64,000 nt of DNA from Larkinella soli (GCF_003703975.1 NZ_QTJY01000001.1:434001-498000), one strand, 5' to 3'; shown: positions 52,512 to 62,221, counted from the stretch's first letter. A program made the numbers and translations. Notes: generated by a model from the sequence alone, not told the origin.

Positions 52512-53270
52512 TTACACCGGCGGAGGGCTGACGGAGGTCCAGCCGCCGTCGACGACCAGACTCTGGCCGGTAATATGCCGGGATTGCGGGGCAACCAGAA
52601 ACAGGGCCGCATTCGTTATATCGTCCACGGTAGCCGGCCGGCCCATCGGCGTAATCTTCGACCAGATCGGAATGTAGGAAGGATCATCGAGGGTCCGCTC
52701 CGTCTGTGTGGCCCCCGGCGCTACCGCATTGATGGAGATGCCGTGAGGGGAAAGGTCCAGTACCAGGTTTTTAGCGAGCATTTCCAGGGCGGCTTTCGTC
52801 ATGGCGTAGGCGGCCAGCCCCGGGTGCGCCTGATGCCCCACGACCGACGACATCAGCAGGATGCTTCCGCCCTGCCCCTGCTCCCGCATCTGCCGGGCTG
52901 CGGTCTGCGTCAGGAAAAAGCTGCCCCGCAGGTTCAGGTTCATCACCTTTTCGAACGCTTCGGGCTGATAGTCGAAAAAGTCTCCGAAGATGGTAATCCC
53001 GGCATTCGCTACGACGATGTCCAGCCGACCGAATTCCTCCACCGCTCTTCGGATCATCTGCCGGATGAAGCTGACGTCGGAAGCGTCGCCCGGCCAGGCC
53101 AGGCAGCGACCCCCTTCGCCCTGAATGGCGTCGGCGGCTTGCCGGGCCAGGGTTTCATCGAGATCGTTGAGAAGAACGGAAGCGCCCTCGCGGGCCAGCC
53201 GACGGGCGATGGCAAAACCGATGCCCTGCCCCGCTCCGGTGACGATGGCAGTCTGGGTCTGGAAAATCAT
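52512..53270 (-). CDS. Short-chain dehydrogenase/reductase
   Basis: A 252-residue classical SDR: TGAGQGIG cofactor motif, NAGITIFG, the catalytic Ser in LLMSSVVG and Tyr/Lys in YAMTK, and a C-terminal ITGQSLVVDGGWT. It is likely NAD(P)-dependent oxidation or reduction of a small alcohol or keto group. It is convergent with the EamA gene (12 bases between stops) and divergent from the nitroreductase. Substrate unknown. Confidence 0.92.
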   Translation of the reverse strand: MIFQTQTAIVTGAGQGIGFAIARRLAREGASVLLNDLDETLARQAADAIQGEGGRCLAWPGDASDVSFIRQMIRRAVEEFGRLDIVVANAGITIFGDFFDYQPEAFEKVMNLNLRGSFFLTQTAARQMREQGQGGSILLMSSVVGHQAHPGLAAYAMTKAALEMLAKNLVLDLSPHGISINAVAPGATQTERTLDDPSYIPIWSKITPMGRPATVDDITNAALFLVAPQSRHITGQSLVVDGGWTSVSPPPV

Positions 53271-53392
53271 ACGGAAAGATCAAATTCGGAAGTCGGGCGC
53301 AAAATAGAAGAACTCACCCATTCTTCCGCCAACTTTTTTTCAGGTTTCGATGTTTTTCATGTAGATACATTAAATTACAAGGAACCTGAACG

Positions 53393-53983
53393 ATGACGAT
53401 TGACTATTCTGAAACCAAAACTGCCCCGACGCAGCACGAGGTACTCGACGTAATCCGGAACCGCTGGAGCCCCCGCTCCTTTGCCGATCGCCCGGTGGCG
53501 CAGGAAGACCTTGAAACCTTATTTGAAGCGGCTTCATGGGCGCCGAGCGCCATCAACGAACAGCCGTGGCGCTATATATACGCCCACCGGTCCGATACCG
53601 AAACCTTTGAAAAACTGCTGGCCTGCCTGGCTCCCGGCAATCAGGTCTGGGCCAGAGATGCGGCCGTTCTGGTGCTGAGTGTGGCCCGAAAAACCTATTC
53701 CGCCACCGGAAAACCGAACCGGACCCACCTGTACGATACGGGTGCCGCCAACCTGGCGCTGCTGCTTCAGGGCACGGAAATGGGAATTTTCGGGCACCAG
53801 ATTGGTGGTTTCGACCTGAACAAAACGGTTGAAACCGTTCAACTGTCCGACGATTTCGAACCGGCGGTTTTCATTGCCCTCGGGTACAGGGATTCGTATG
53901 AAAAACTGGCGGAACCGTTCCGGACCCGGGAAATGACCCCGCGTTCCCGTAAAACCGTTCAGGAGTTTACTTCCGAACTTTAA
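53393..53983 (+). CDS. Nitroreductase-family protein
   Basis: A 196-residue FMN enzyme of the nitroreductase family. FMN contacts are in NRWSPRSF and the EAASWAPSAINEQPWRY segment; the mid-region has GAANLALLLQGTEMG. It lacks the C-terminal extension of the full NfsA/FRP size class but fits the compact family. It reduces nitro, quinone or flavin substrates using NAD(P)H. It is monocistronic with a strong terminator. An AAGGAA near the start is unusually Shine-Dalgarno-like for this phylum. Confidence 0.9.
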   Translation: MTIDYSETKTAPTQHEVLDVIRNRWSPRSFADRPVAQEDLETLFEAASWAPSAINEQPWRYIYAHRSDTETFEKLLACLAPGNQVWARDAAVLVLSVARKTYSATGKPNRTHLYDTGAANLALLLQGTEMGIFGHQIGGFDLNKTVETVQLSDDFEPAVFIALGYRDSYEKLAEPFRTREMTPRSRKTVQEFTSEL

Positions 53984-53997
53984 TCAGTAACTATCCG

Positions 53998-54035
53998 AAC
54001 AAAAAATCCCGGACGGCCGTCCGGGATTTTTTGTT
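53998..54035 (+). terminator. Terminator after nitroreductase gene
   Basis: AACAAAAAATCCCGGAC and GTCCGGGATTTTTTGTT form a 17-base stem with a GGCC loop. Confidence 0.94.
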
Positions 54036-54155
54036 TAGGGTGCTTAAAACCCTCTTATCAAATTTTAATCGATCCTTAAGCCGGCTCTAAGTTTTGCAGA
54101 ATTTCTTCCGGAACGGACCGTCGAACAGCGTCTGCTCCCATTATCTGCAAGGATC

Positions 54156-54719
54156 ATGAATGCGAATCTTCACCCGAAAGAATCCGGCACGTTCGCCGGC
54201 TCCAAACCCGGCCTGAGCCCGGTGGTGATTCTCTACGGGATCATTATTCTGCTCGGAATCGGGGCCGGTTACCTGCTTTTCCGCAACTGGCACCTCAAAA
54301 GGCAGTTTGCAGGGGAGCGGACCCGGCTGCTCGATTCCGCCCAGACCAACCAGCTCGCCAACGACCGGCAGCAGCTTACCTTCGGCATGAAAACGTTCGT
54401 CTGGGCGGTCCGGAATTCACTCCTGCAGAACAGACCGGGGGAAATCCGGGAGCACTTCAAGACGCTGGTCAAAGACCGGGGGGTGAAGGAAGTTCTGCTG
54501 GTCGATCCGGCCGGCCACGTGACGCTGTCGACCAATAAGAAAAATGAGGGCATCGACTTTGCGAAGCGGTATCCCGCCCACCTGCTCCAACAGCAGGACG
54601 TGTATTTCAACGATACTTATCCGTACGAGCTGTCGGCCCCGATCCACTCAACCGACCGGCGTCTGGGCACCCTGGTGATGTTCTACACTCCGACCCCGAT
54701 CCTGCCGCTGGACGAATGA
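54156..54719 (+). CDS. Membrane-anchored Cache/PAS-like sensor without output domain
   Basis: A 187-residue protein. Residues about 22-42 (VVILYGIIILLGIGAGYLLF) form one membrane helix, followed by a short coiled region (about 43-75) and a compact extracytoplasmic alpha/beta domain (about 75-187). The strands VKEVLLVDPAGHVTLSTN and ELSAPIHSTDRRLGTLVMFY resemble the Cache/PAS sensor core. Normally such domains are attached to a kinase, MCP or GGDEF output; here the chain ends directly after the sensor. The neighbours are metabolic genes. It may be an orphan ligand-binding protein or the remnant of a larger receptor. Confidence 0.6.
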   Translation: MNANLHPKESGTFAGSKPGLSPVVILYGIIILLGIGAGYLLFRNWHLKRQFAGERTRLLDSAQTNQLANDRQQLTFGMKTFVWAVRNSLLQNRPGEIREHFKTLVKDRGVKEVLLVDPAGHVTLSTNKKNEGIDFAKRYPAHLLQQQDVYFNDTYPYELSAPIHSTDRRLGTLVMFYTPTPILPLDE

Positions 54720-54751
54720 AAAAAAGCGATTCCAGGATATCCAGAAGGAAA

Positions 54752-56122
54752 TTAAAACGGAGAAGGCGGCAGTAACTTACCGGGGTTCATGATCTGGAGC
54801 GGATCGAGACCGGCTTTGATGGAACGCATCACGGCCAGAGCCGGTCCGTGTTCGGATTCCATATACGCCAGCTTCCCGATGCCGATGCCGTGTTCGCCCG
54901 TACAGGTGCCTTCCATCTCCAGCGCCCGCCGGACAAGCCGTTCGTTGACGGCCCGGGCTTTCGCCAGCGCATCCGGATCGTCGGGGTGAACCGGGATGGA
55001 AAGGTGAAAATTGCCGTCTCCGACATGGCCCAGAATGGGGGCCAGCAGGCCCGATTCGGCAATGTCCCGCTGGGTTTCGGTGATGCAGACCGCCAGCCGG
55101 GAAATGGGTACGCAGACGTCGGTGGAGAACAGCCGGCAGCCGGGAACCAGCGTCTGCACGGCCAGGGCCGCATCGGTTCGGGCCTTCCAGAGCCGCTCCC
55201 GGGCGCTTTCCTCCTCCTCCCCCACGAAGCCCTCCGCCCCGAACCCGAAGGCAATGGACCGGGTGCGGTCGGCCTGGCGCTCCACTTCGCCCGATGACCC
55301 GTGAAACTCCAGAAAAAGGGTCGGCTCCTCGCGGTAAGTCAGGCCCGAATACCGGTTGATGACGCGCATCATGGTGGCATCCAGCAACTCCACCCGCGCC
55401 ACCGGCACCCCCTGCTGGATGGTCCGGATGGCGGTATTGACGGCAGCCTCCACCGTCGGGAAACTGGTGACGGCGGCATAGACCGACTCGGGGTAACCCG
55501 AAAGCTTCAGGGTCAGGTCCGTTATGATTCCCAGCGTTCCCTCCGACCCGATGAACAGACGGGTCAGGTCGTAGCCGGCCGAAGATTTGCGGGCTTTGGA
55601 GCCGGTTTTCACGACCGATCCGTCCGGCAGTACCACCGTCAGCGACAGCACATTATCCTTCATGGTTCCGTACCGGACGGCATTGGTCCCGGAAGCCCGG
55701 GTGGCCGCCATGCCGCCGATGGTGGCGTTGACGCCCGGACCGATGGGAAAGAAAAAGCCGGTCCCCTTCAATGCCTCGTCGAGCTGGTTGCGGGTAACCC
55801 CGGCCTGGACCGTCACGTACATGTCGGCCGTATTGATCTCCGGAATCCGGTTCATTTTTCCCAGATCGACACTGATGCCGCCCCGGGTGGCGACGATATG
55901 CCCTTCGATGGAAGTCCCGGCCCCGAACGGAATCACCGGCACGCGATACCGGCTGCAAATCCGCAGGATTTCAGAAACCTCTTCGACCGATTGGGGATAA
56001 ACGACCGCATCCGGCGGCATACAGGCATGGTAGCTGAACCCGGCTCCGTGCTGGTTCCGGACGTCGGTATTCTCGGAATACCGGTTCGATAAAAGGGCTT
56101 TCAGTTCAGTGGTGAAGGACAT
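54752..56122 (-). CDS. FAD-linked D-lactate/glycolate dehydrogenase
   Basis: A 456-residue FAD oxidoreductase of the GlcD/LDHD family. The FAD_binding_4 domain has PFGAGTSIEGH and SEGTLGIITD. The C-terminal FAD-oxidase domain carries the conserved GHVGDGNFH and GEHGIGIGK. It oxidises D-2-hydroxy acids (D-lactate or glycolate) at the membrane surface, passing electrons to quinone. No glcE or glcF subunits are adjacent, which favours the single-subunit D-lactate type. It is next to, and on the same strand as, the AraC regulator. Confidence 0.92.
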   Translation of the reverse strand: MSFTTELKALLSNRYSENTDVRNQHGAGFSYHACMPPDAVVYPQSVEEVSEILRICSRYRVPVIPFGAGTSIEGHIVATRGGISVDLGKMNRIPEINTADMYVTVQAGVTRNQLDEALKGTGFFFPIGPGVNATIGGMAATRASGTNAVRYGTMKDNVLSLTVVLPDGSVVKTGSKARKSSAGYDLTRLFIGSEGTLGIITDLTLKLSGYPESVYAAVTSFPTVEAAVNTAIRTIQQGVPVARVELLDATMMRVINRYSGLTYREEPTLFLEFHGSSGEVERQADRTRSIAFGFGAEGFVGEEEESARERLWKARTDAALAVQTLVPGCRLFSTDVCVPISRLAVCITETQRDIAESGLLAPILGHVGDGNFHLSIPVHPDDPDALAKARAVNERLVRRALEMEGTCTGEHGIGIGKLAYMESEHGPALAVMRSIKAGLDPLQIMNPGKLLPPSPF

Positions 56123-56215
56123 TCCGGTTTCCGGGTTCAGGCCATGGACCGGGACAGGTTCCGGCCGGACGTGAAGCTAACCATTTTGCCCGAAAGTCGC
56201 GGTCTGTCGCCCGTT

Positions 56216-57181
56216 TCAACGCACCGGAATCCGGATTTCCAGCTGGTCGGGCCGGGCCGGGTCGATCACGATCCAGGATTCGTGGTCGCGGATGTGCAGG
56301 AGGCTTTCCCGAACGGACTCCTCGATGATGGCCACCGGCATCAGGCCGCCGGCATTCCGGGAGGCTTCAAACCGGGTAAGAAGAAACCGCCCACCGGCTG
56401 CCGGACGGTTCAGAAAATCCATCCGGCTCAGAAAGGCCGCCTTCGCTTCTCCCTCCACCAGAAAACCGCCTTTGACGTACATCCGGGTTTTCGAGGCTGC
56501 GCAGCCGACGTTCGAACTGCTCAGGACCACCGGGCCGCCGATGATCGGCTGAAGCTCGAACAACCGGATCAGCCGCCGTAAAAATCCGGCTTCGCCCTGA
56601 GGCAGGTTGGGGTAACCGAGGAACTGAAAATAATACCGGGAAGGCGGCAGATGCTGGATGGAATACCGGTTTTCGAGCATCTGCCGGCGCCAGAGCGTCC
56701 GCAGTTCGGTCATGCCCTGCGCATCCCCGGCCAGGCTGTCGGGCACAAACAGATCCGCTTTCCGGCGAACCGCCGACGGTGCGTGGTTGAATTCCTGTGA
56801 AAAGGCCTTGCTAAACGAATGTTTGGACCCGTAGCCGACGAGTTCGCCGATATCGCCGACCGAATAGGCGGAGTGTTTCAGGTAACCGAAGGCGTGTTCC
56901 AGCCGCAGCCGACGGATAAACTGACCCAGGCTTTCCCCCATCGAATCCGCAAACTGGTGCTGGAGGTAAAAGTATGACACCCCCACCTCTTCACAGATGT
57001 CCCGGATGCCGAACGGGCGGTCGAGTCGGGATTCCACGAATTGCACCACCCGGTGCACCTGGTTCGTCTGGATTGGAGGAGCAGAGGTCTGGACCAACAT
57101 AATAGCAATTTTGGACAACTCCGGAGGCCGCAGCTCTTCGGACTTTTGCAGTGATTTTGATAACTCTTTAAAATTCAGCAT
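56216..57181 (-). CDS. AraC-family regulator with GyrI-like effector domain
   Basis: A 321-residue transcription factor. The AraC DNA-binding domain is N-terminal (about 43-140, VHRVVQFVESRLDRPFGIRDICEEVGVSYFYLQHQF and YGSKHSFSKAFSQEFNHAPSAVRR). The C-terminal about 165 residues look like an SOUL/GyrI-like small-molecule-binding domain (RYSIQHLPPSRYYFQFLGYP). It is the Rob/SoxS-like order (HTH first). Its targets and effector are unknown; the D-lactate dehydrogenase gene downstream is a candidate. An internal ATG at 57100 (MLVQTSAPP) is an alternative start. Confidence 0.85.
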   Translation of the reverse strand: MLNFKELSKSLQKSEELRPPELSKIAIMLVQTSAPPIQTNQVHRVVQFVESRLDRPFGIRDICEEVGVSYFYLQHQFADSMGESLGQFIRRLRLEHAFGYLKHSAYSVGDIGELVGYGSKHSFSKAFSQEFNHAPSAVRRKADLFVPDSLAGDAQGMTELRTLWRRQMLENRYSIQHLPPSRYYFQFLGYPNLPQGEAGFLRRLIRLFELQPIIGGPVVLSSSNVGCAASKTRMYVKGGFLVEGEAKAAFLSRMDFLNRPAAGGRFLLTRFEASRNAGGLMPVAIIEESVRESLLHIRDHESWIVIDPARPDQLEIRIPVR

Positions 57182-57247
57182 TCAGACCGCCCGGAAACAG
57201 AGGAACTACATCTGCGGACGAGGGGCCGGATGCAAGGACGATTCTTG

Positions 57248-57259
57248 ACAACAAATACG
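57248..57259 (+). promoter_or_regulatory. A-rich translation leader (ACAACAAATACG)
   Basis: This sequence abuts the ATG at 57260 and is identical over 12 bases to the leader of the DUF2807 gene at 22599. Confidence 0.4.
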
Positions 57260-59656
57260 ATGATGCGATTCCGTACCTTCCTTCTGCTGGGTTTCCTTTT
57301 CATTCATTCCAAAGCCTCCGCCCAGGTCCGGCACATCCTGAGCGGCACGGTCCGCGATGCCGCCACCGGCGAAGTGCTCATCGGTGCGACCGTTCAGGTT
57401 GCCGGCCATGCCATCGGCGTCACTACGAACGCCTACGGGTTTTATTCACTCTCCCTGCCGGCCGGTCCCCACCGCCTGTCGGTCACTTTCCTCGGTTACC
57501 GCAGCCTGGAACAGCCGGTTTCTCTCAACACCGACCAGAAAGCGGATTTTAGCCTGGAAGCCGTCACCCAACAGATGGAAGAGGTGACCGTCACGGCCGA
57601 AAAACCCGGCGACCGGGTCCTCAATCCTGAAATGGGCTCGACGCGCCTGTCTTTCCGGACGCTCCGGGCGGTTCCGGCGATGCTCGGCGAGGTGGACCTG
57701 GTCCGGACGATGCAGACGCTGCCGGGGGTGACGACCGTCGGGGAAGGCTCGGCCGGGTTCAACGTCCGGGGCGGAAATGTGGACCAGAACCTGCTGCTGC
57801 TCGACGAAGCCCCGGTGTACAATGCTTCCCATCTGATGGGGTTCTTTTCGGTGTTCAACCCCGACGCCGTAAAAGACGTGAAATTAATGAAAGCCGGAAT
57901 CCCGGCCCGCTACGGGGGGCGGCTCTCCTCGCTGATGGAGGTACGGATGCGGGAGGGCAACTCCAAACGGTGGGCCGCTACCGGGGGCATCGGCACGCTG
58001 TCCAGCCGGCTGCTGGTGGAAGGGCCGCTGGTGAAAGACCGGGGGTCGGTGCTGGTGGCGGGCCGACGCTCCTATTCCGACCTGGTGCTGCATCTTTCGG
58101 GCAATGAGGACCTGAAGAAAAACTCGGTTTACTTTTACGATTTCAGCGCCAAGGCCAATTACCGGATCGGGGCCAGAGACCAGTTATTTCTTTCCCATTA
58201 TTCGGGCCGGGACGTTTTCAGGGTAGATTTCGAAGGCAACAAACTGAATCTCCGCTGGGGCAACCGGACCGGCACCCTGCGGTGGAACCACCTGTTTTCG
58301 AACCGGCTATTCGCTAACCTGACCGCCGTATTCAGCGATTACGACTACCGCATCTACATCCCGGCCGGAGTGCAGGACGACGCCGAAATCGAGATATCCA
58401 AAGGGGTTCAGGGAGCCAACTGGACGTCCCGGATCGCCAGTTACAACGCCAAAGCCGACTTTACCTTCTACGCCAACGCCCGAAACACGGTCACCTTCGG
58501 CACCAATTTTCTTCAATACCGATTCGATCCCGGAAGACTGAAAGCCGAGGGCGACCGCTCCACGGTTCACGAAATCATCCTGCCTTCGCAGCACGCCCGC
58601 GAATACGCCGTCTATCTGGAGAACGAGCAGACATTCGGGAACAAGTGGGCCGCTCAGTACGGTATCCGGCTGTCGGCCTTCGAATACCTCGGGCCGGGTA
58701 CGGTGGTCGATTACCCCCGAACGCCTTCCGAAACCGGCGGGCCGTCCGGCGAGCGACGTTTTGAAAAAGGCCAGGTCATCGCATCCTACCTGCATCCCGA
58801 ACCCCGGCTGGCGGTTCGGTTCAGCCCGGCGGCCGGCCGTTCATTGAAAGCGAGTTATAACCGTACCGCTCAGTATATCCACCTGATCTCCCCGACCACG
58901 GCGGCCTCTCCGCTGGACATCTGGTCGCCGTCGACCAACAACATCCGGCCGGGGCTGGCCGACCAGCTTTCCGTCGGGTATTACCACACCCTCAGCCGCT
59001 GGGAACTCAGTGGGGAAGTGTATTATAAAACGCTTCAGAATCAGATCGATTACCGCCCCGGGGCCGAAGTGAAGGTAAATCCGAAACTGGAAGCGGAACT
59101 GCTGTACGGCCGGGGCCGGTCTTACGGGCTGGAGGTGTATGCCCGACGGCACACGGGCCGGCTCACCGGATGGGTCAGTTACACTCTTTCCCGCTCCGAA
59201 CAGCAGGTCGACGGCATCAATACCAACCGGTGGTATCTGACCAAATTCGACCGGCGGCATATGCTTTCCATAGTCGGCACCTGGGAGGCCGGGAAGCGGC
59301 TGAGCGTGTCGGCCACCTTTACTCTGAATTCCGGCACCCCCGTCACCGTACCCAACGCCCGGTATGAAGTGGAAGGCGGCACGATTTCGGTTCCGATCAA
59401 CACCCGCAACCGGCGCAACACGTTCCGCCTTCCCTCCTATCATCGGCTGGACCTTTCGGCCACCTGGAAAAACCGGCCGAAACCCGGGCGTCGGCGGCAG
59501 GCCGAATGGGTAGCCTCGCTCTATAATGTGTATGGCCGCCGGAACCCGTTTTCGATCTATTTCCAGCAGGGAAGCAACGCCCAGGCCACCGAAGCCGTCC
59601 GGCTCTCCATCATCGGCACCGTTCTGCCCTCTCTCACCTACAACTTTACTTTCTAA
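57260..59656 (+). CDS. TonB-dependent receptor with carboxypeptidase-like N-domain
   Basis: A 798-residue outer-membrane receptor. The signal peptide ends at about residue 22 (HSKASAQ). Next comes a CarboxypepD_reg-like beta domain (about 25-105, LSGTVRDAATGEVLIGATVQVAG), a plug (about 110-225, including TVGEGSAGFNVRGGNVDQNLLLLDEAPVYN) and a beta barrel ending in aromatic NFTF. It lacks the SusC-specific insertions and is followed by a DUF4249 lipoprotein rather than SusD. Such pairs import unknown ligands. The start at 57260 (or 57263) begins the signal peptide; an upstream frame extension is not needed. Confidence 0.92.
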   Translation: MMRFRTFLLLGFLFIHSKASAQVRHILSGTVRDAATGEVLIGATVQVAGHAIGVTTNAYGFYSLSLPAGPHRLSVTFLGYRSLEQPVSLNTDQKADFSLEAVTQQMEEVTVTAEKPGDRVLNPEMGSTRLSFRTLRAVPAMLGEVDLVRTMQTLPGVTTVGEGSAGFNVRGGNVDQNLLLLDEAPVYNASHLMGFFSVFNPDAVKDVKLMKAGIPARYGGRLSSLMEVRMREGNSKRWAATGGIGTLSSRLLVEGPLVKDRGSVLVAGRRSYSDLVLHLSGNEDLKKNSVYFYDFSAKANYRIGARDQLFLSHYSGRDVFRVDFEGNKLNLRWGNRTGTLRWNHLFSNRLFANLTAVFSDYDYRIYIPAGVQDDAEIEISKGVQGANWTSRIASYNAKADFTFYANARNTVTFGTNFLQYRFDPGRLKAEGDRSTVHEIILPSQHAREYAVYLENEQTFGNKWAAQYGIRLSAFEYLGPGTVVDYPRTPSETGGPSGERRFEKGQVIASYLHPEPRLAVRFSPAAGRSLKASYNRTAQYIHLISPTTAASPLDIWSPSTNNIRPGLADQLSVGYYHTLSRWELSGEVYYKTLQNQIDYRPGAEVKVNPKLEAELLYGRGRSYGLEVYARRHTGRLTGWVSYTLSRSEQQVDGINTNRWYLTKFDRRHMLSIVGTWEAGKRLSVSATFTLNSGTPVTVPNARYEVEGGTISVPINTRNRRNTFRLPSYHRLDLSATWKNRPKPGRRRQAEWVASLYNVYGRRNPFSIYFQQGSNAQATEAVRLSIIGTVLPSLTYNFTF

Positions 59657-59660
59657 AGCC

Positions 59661-60500
59661 ATGAAATCGACCCACCGTTTCCTGAAACTCCTGCTTTCTG
59701 CCGTGGCCGTCCTGCCTCTGGGCGGCTGTGAGGATACCATTTCCGTGAACCTGAAGGAAGGCGAACGGCTCGTGGTGGTAGAAGGCTCGATCACCGACCG
59801 GCCGGGGCCCTACACCGTGCGGCTTTCCACTACGGCCCCGTATTTCAGCAATCAGCCGACGCCCCGGCTGTCGGGAGCGGAGGTGGTCTTGTCCGACGAC
59901 CGGGGCGACCGGGAAGTGCTGACCGAAACCGGTCCCGGACTGTACCAAACGCACCGTTTACAGGGCCGGGTCGGCGGGAAGTACGCCCTGACCGTTCGGG
60001 TGAACGGGGAAGAATACGAGGCCCAAACCGAAATCCGGCGGGTGCCGGTCATCGACTCGCTGCGGTCGGGCTTCCGGAAGGCAACCGAAGCCCGGGACGC
60101 GGGGTATTTTCTAACTTATTTCGGTCCTGAACCCGCCGGCGGACCGGATTTTTACCGCGTCAAAATTTTCCGGAACGATACTTTGCTCAACGACCCGCAG
60201 CTCGATCTGTTCTTCTTCAGCGACGACCATATCGACGGCAACTACCTGAACGGGCTGGAACTGGGCGCCGGGCCGTTCCGACCCGGAGACAACGCCCGGG
60301 TGGAACTGCACGGCATCACGGAAGAGACTTTCCGGTATTTGAGAGAATTGCAGAAGCAGATGCGGAACGACGGACTTTTCTCCAGCCCGACCGCCAACGT
60401 GCGGACCAACATCCGAAATACCCGGCCCGGCGGCAAACCCGCCACCGGCTGGTTCGGCGGTTCGGCGGTCCGGACCGGAACGCTGGTCATCCGAAAATAA
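59661..60500 (+). CDS. DUF4249 lipoprotein
   Basis: A 279-residue lipoprotein with signal peptide and lipobox LGGC (Cys23). The mature part has the DUF4249 pattern: VEGSITDRPGPYTVRLSTTAPYF, SGAEVVLSDDRGDREVLTETGPG, YALTVRVNGEEYEAQTEI and a C-terminal WFGGSAVRTGTLVI. DUF4249 proteins are the usual surface partner of non-SusC TonB receptors in Bacteroidota. It begins 4 bases after the receptor gene stop, so it is co-translated. Function beyond partnership is unknown. Confidence 0.9.
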   Translation: MKSTHRFLKLLLSAVAVLPLGGCEDTISVNLKEGERLVVVEGSITDRPGPYTVRLSTTAPYFSNQPTPRLSGAEVVLSDDRGDREVLTETGPGLYQTHRLQGRVGGKYALTVRVNGEEYEAQTEIRRVPVIDSLRSGFRKATEARDAGYFLTYFGPEPAGGPDFYRVKIFRNDTLLNDPQLDLFFFSDDHIDGNYLNGLELGAGPFRPGDNARVELHGITEETFRYLRELQKQMRNDGLFSSPTANVRTNIRNTRPGGKPATGWFGGSAVRTGTLVIRK

Positions 60501-60514
60501 AAGGCAGAAAATCG

Positions 60515-62221
60515 TCAGTGGGAATCCCGCTTGACGACCGGCCCGGAGCTGCCCTGCAAAAAGTCGAAGTCGGCGCCTTCATGGGCCTGGGTTACATGGC
60601 GGATATACATTTTCGTATAGCCGCGCTCGTAGCCGAGGTCGATGGGCTGGAAAGACGCCAGCCGAAGGGCCAGTTCTTCCGGCTCGACGTGCAGGTGCAG
60701 CAGCCGCTGGTCGACGTCCAGCGTGATCAGGTCGCCGTCGCGGACCAGAGCCAGATTACCCCCAATGGCCGCTTCCGGCGAAACGTGCAGCACGACGGTC
60801 CCGAAGCCGGTCCCGCTCATGCGGCCGTCCGAAATCCGGACCATGTCATGGACGCCCTGCGCCAGCACCTTGGCCGGCAGCTGCATATTTCCGACTTCGG
60901 GCATGCCCGGATAGCCCTTCGGCCCGACGTTTTTCAGGACCAGCACGCAGGACGGGTCCACATCGAGGTTCGGGTCGTCGACGCGTTTCTTATAGTCGTC
61001 GATGTTTTCGAAAACCACCGCCCGGCCCGTGTGGCGCATGAGTTCGGGCGTTGCCGCGGAAGGCTTCAGCACTGCGCCGTAGGGACATAGATTGCCTTTC
61101 AGCACCGCAATGCCGGATTCCGGCTTGAACGGTTCGTCCACCGAGGCAATGACCTGCCGGTTATAGCATTCGGCGCCGGCGGTATTTTCCCCGAGGGTCT
61201 GGCCGTTGACGGTCATGGCGCCGGTATGCAGGAATCCGTGCAACTCCCTGATGACGGCCGGCAGGCCGCCCGCGTAGAACAGGTCCTCCACGAAATGCTC
61301 CCCGGAAGGCTGGAGGTTCGCCAGCAGCGGGATCCGGGCTGAAAGAGTATCGAAATCGTCGAGGGTCAGCTGAACCCCCATCCGGCCCGCGATGGCGGTC
61401 AGGTGGAGGATGAAATTGGTCGAGCCGCCGAGGGCCGCGTTGACCATGATGGCGTTCTCGAAAGCCTCCCGGGTCAGGATGTCGGAGGGCCGGACGTTCC
61501 GCCGTACGAGGTCAACGGCCTGCATGCCGGCCATGTGGGCCAGTACTTTCCTCCGGGAATCGGCGGCCGGGATGGTGGCGTTGTCGGGCAGGGCCAGCCC
61601 CAGCGTTTCGACCATGGCGGCCATCGTGGAGGCTGTCCCCATCACGGCGCAGTGGCCCTGGCTGCGGGCCATGCAGGCTTCGGCCGCCACGAATTCCTCC
61701 TGCGACATCTCCCCTTTCTTATTGGCTTCGGCAAACCGCCAGAGGTCGGAGGTGCCGATGTTTTTTCCCTTGTATTTCCCCGCCAGCATCGGCCCCCCGG
61801 AGACGACGATGGTCGGCAGGTCGACGCTGCACGCGCCCATGACCAGCGAGGGCGTCGTTTTGTCGCAGCCGCAGAGCAGCACGACCGCATCCAGCGAATT
61901 CCCCCGGATCGACTCCTCCACGTCCATACTGGCCAGATTCCGGAACAGCATGGTGGTGGGTTTCATCTGACACTCGCCCAGTGACATGACCGGAAATTCG
62001 AGCGGAAAGCCGCCTGCTTCCCAGACCCCGCGTTTGACGGCCTCGGCCAGTTCGCGGAAGTGGGCGTTGCAGGGAGTCAGTTCGGAGAAGGTATTACAGA
62101 TGCCGATCACCGGTTTACTTTCGAAGAGGTGATGCGGGAAGCCCTGGTTTTTCATCCAGGCGCGGTAAATAAAGCCGTCTTTACCGGTGCGGCCAAACCA
62201 TTCCTGTGAACGAAGCTGCAT
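60515..62221 (-). CDS. IlvD/Edd-family sugar-acid dehydratase (L-arabinonate dehydratase-like)
   Basis: A 568-residue iron-sulfur dehydratase starting MQLRSQEWFGRTGKDG. Cluster-binding Cys motifs are CNTFSELTPCN, GCDKTTPS and QGHCAVMGTASTM; other conserved blocks are NAALGGSTN, LKGNLCPYGAVLKPS, GPKGYPGMPEVGN and a C-terminal DFLQGSSGPVVKRDSH. The start and end pattern is closer to L-arabinonate/D-xylonate/D-galactonate dehydratases than to the biosynthetic dihydroxy-acid dehydratase. It removes water from a sugar acid to give 2-keto-3-deoxy acid. No aldolase or sugar-acid kinase is adjacent. The long upstream frame extension to 62470 is rejected. Confidence 0.88.
   Translation of the reverse strand: MQLRSQEWFGRTGKDGFIYRAWMKNQGFPHHLFESKPVIGICNTFSELTPCNAHFRELAEAVKRGVWEAGGFPLEFPVMSLGECQMKPTTMLFRNLASMDVEESIRGNSLDAVVLLCGCDKTTPSLVMGACSVDLPTIVVSGGPMLAGKYKGKNIGTSDLWRFAEANKKGEMSQEEFVAAEACMARSQGHCAVMGTASTMAAMVETLGLALPDNATIPAADSRRKVLAHMAGMQAVDLVRRNVRPSDILTREAFENAIMVNAALGGSTNFILHLTAIAGRMGVQLTLDDFDTLSARIPLLANLQPSGEHFVEDLFYAGGLPAVIRELHGFLHTGAMTVNGQTLGENTAGAECYNRQVIASVDEPFKPESGIAVLKGNLCPYGAVLKPSAATPELMRHTGRAVVFENIDDYKKRVDDPNLDVDPSCVLVLKNVGPKGYPGMPEVGNMQLPAKVLAQGVHDMVRISDGRMSGTGFGTVVLHVSPEAAIGGNLALVRDGDLITLDVDQRLLHLHVEPEELALRLASFQPIDLGYERGYTKMYIRHVTQAHEGADFDFLQGSSGPVVKRDSH

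Noticed and set aside
60515-62221. Branched-chain biosynthetic dihydroxy-acid dehydratase (ilvD)
   Set aside because: It has the IlvD/Edd fold, but its N-terminal and C-terminal signatures fit the sugar-acid dehydratase subgroup better, and no ilv genes are nearby.
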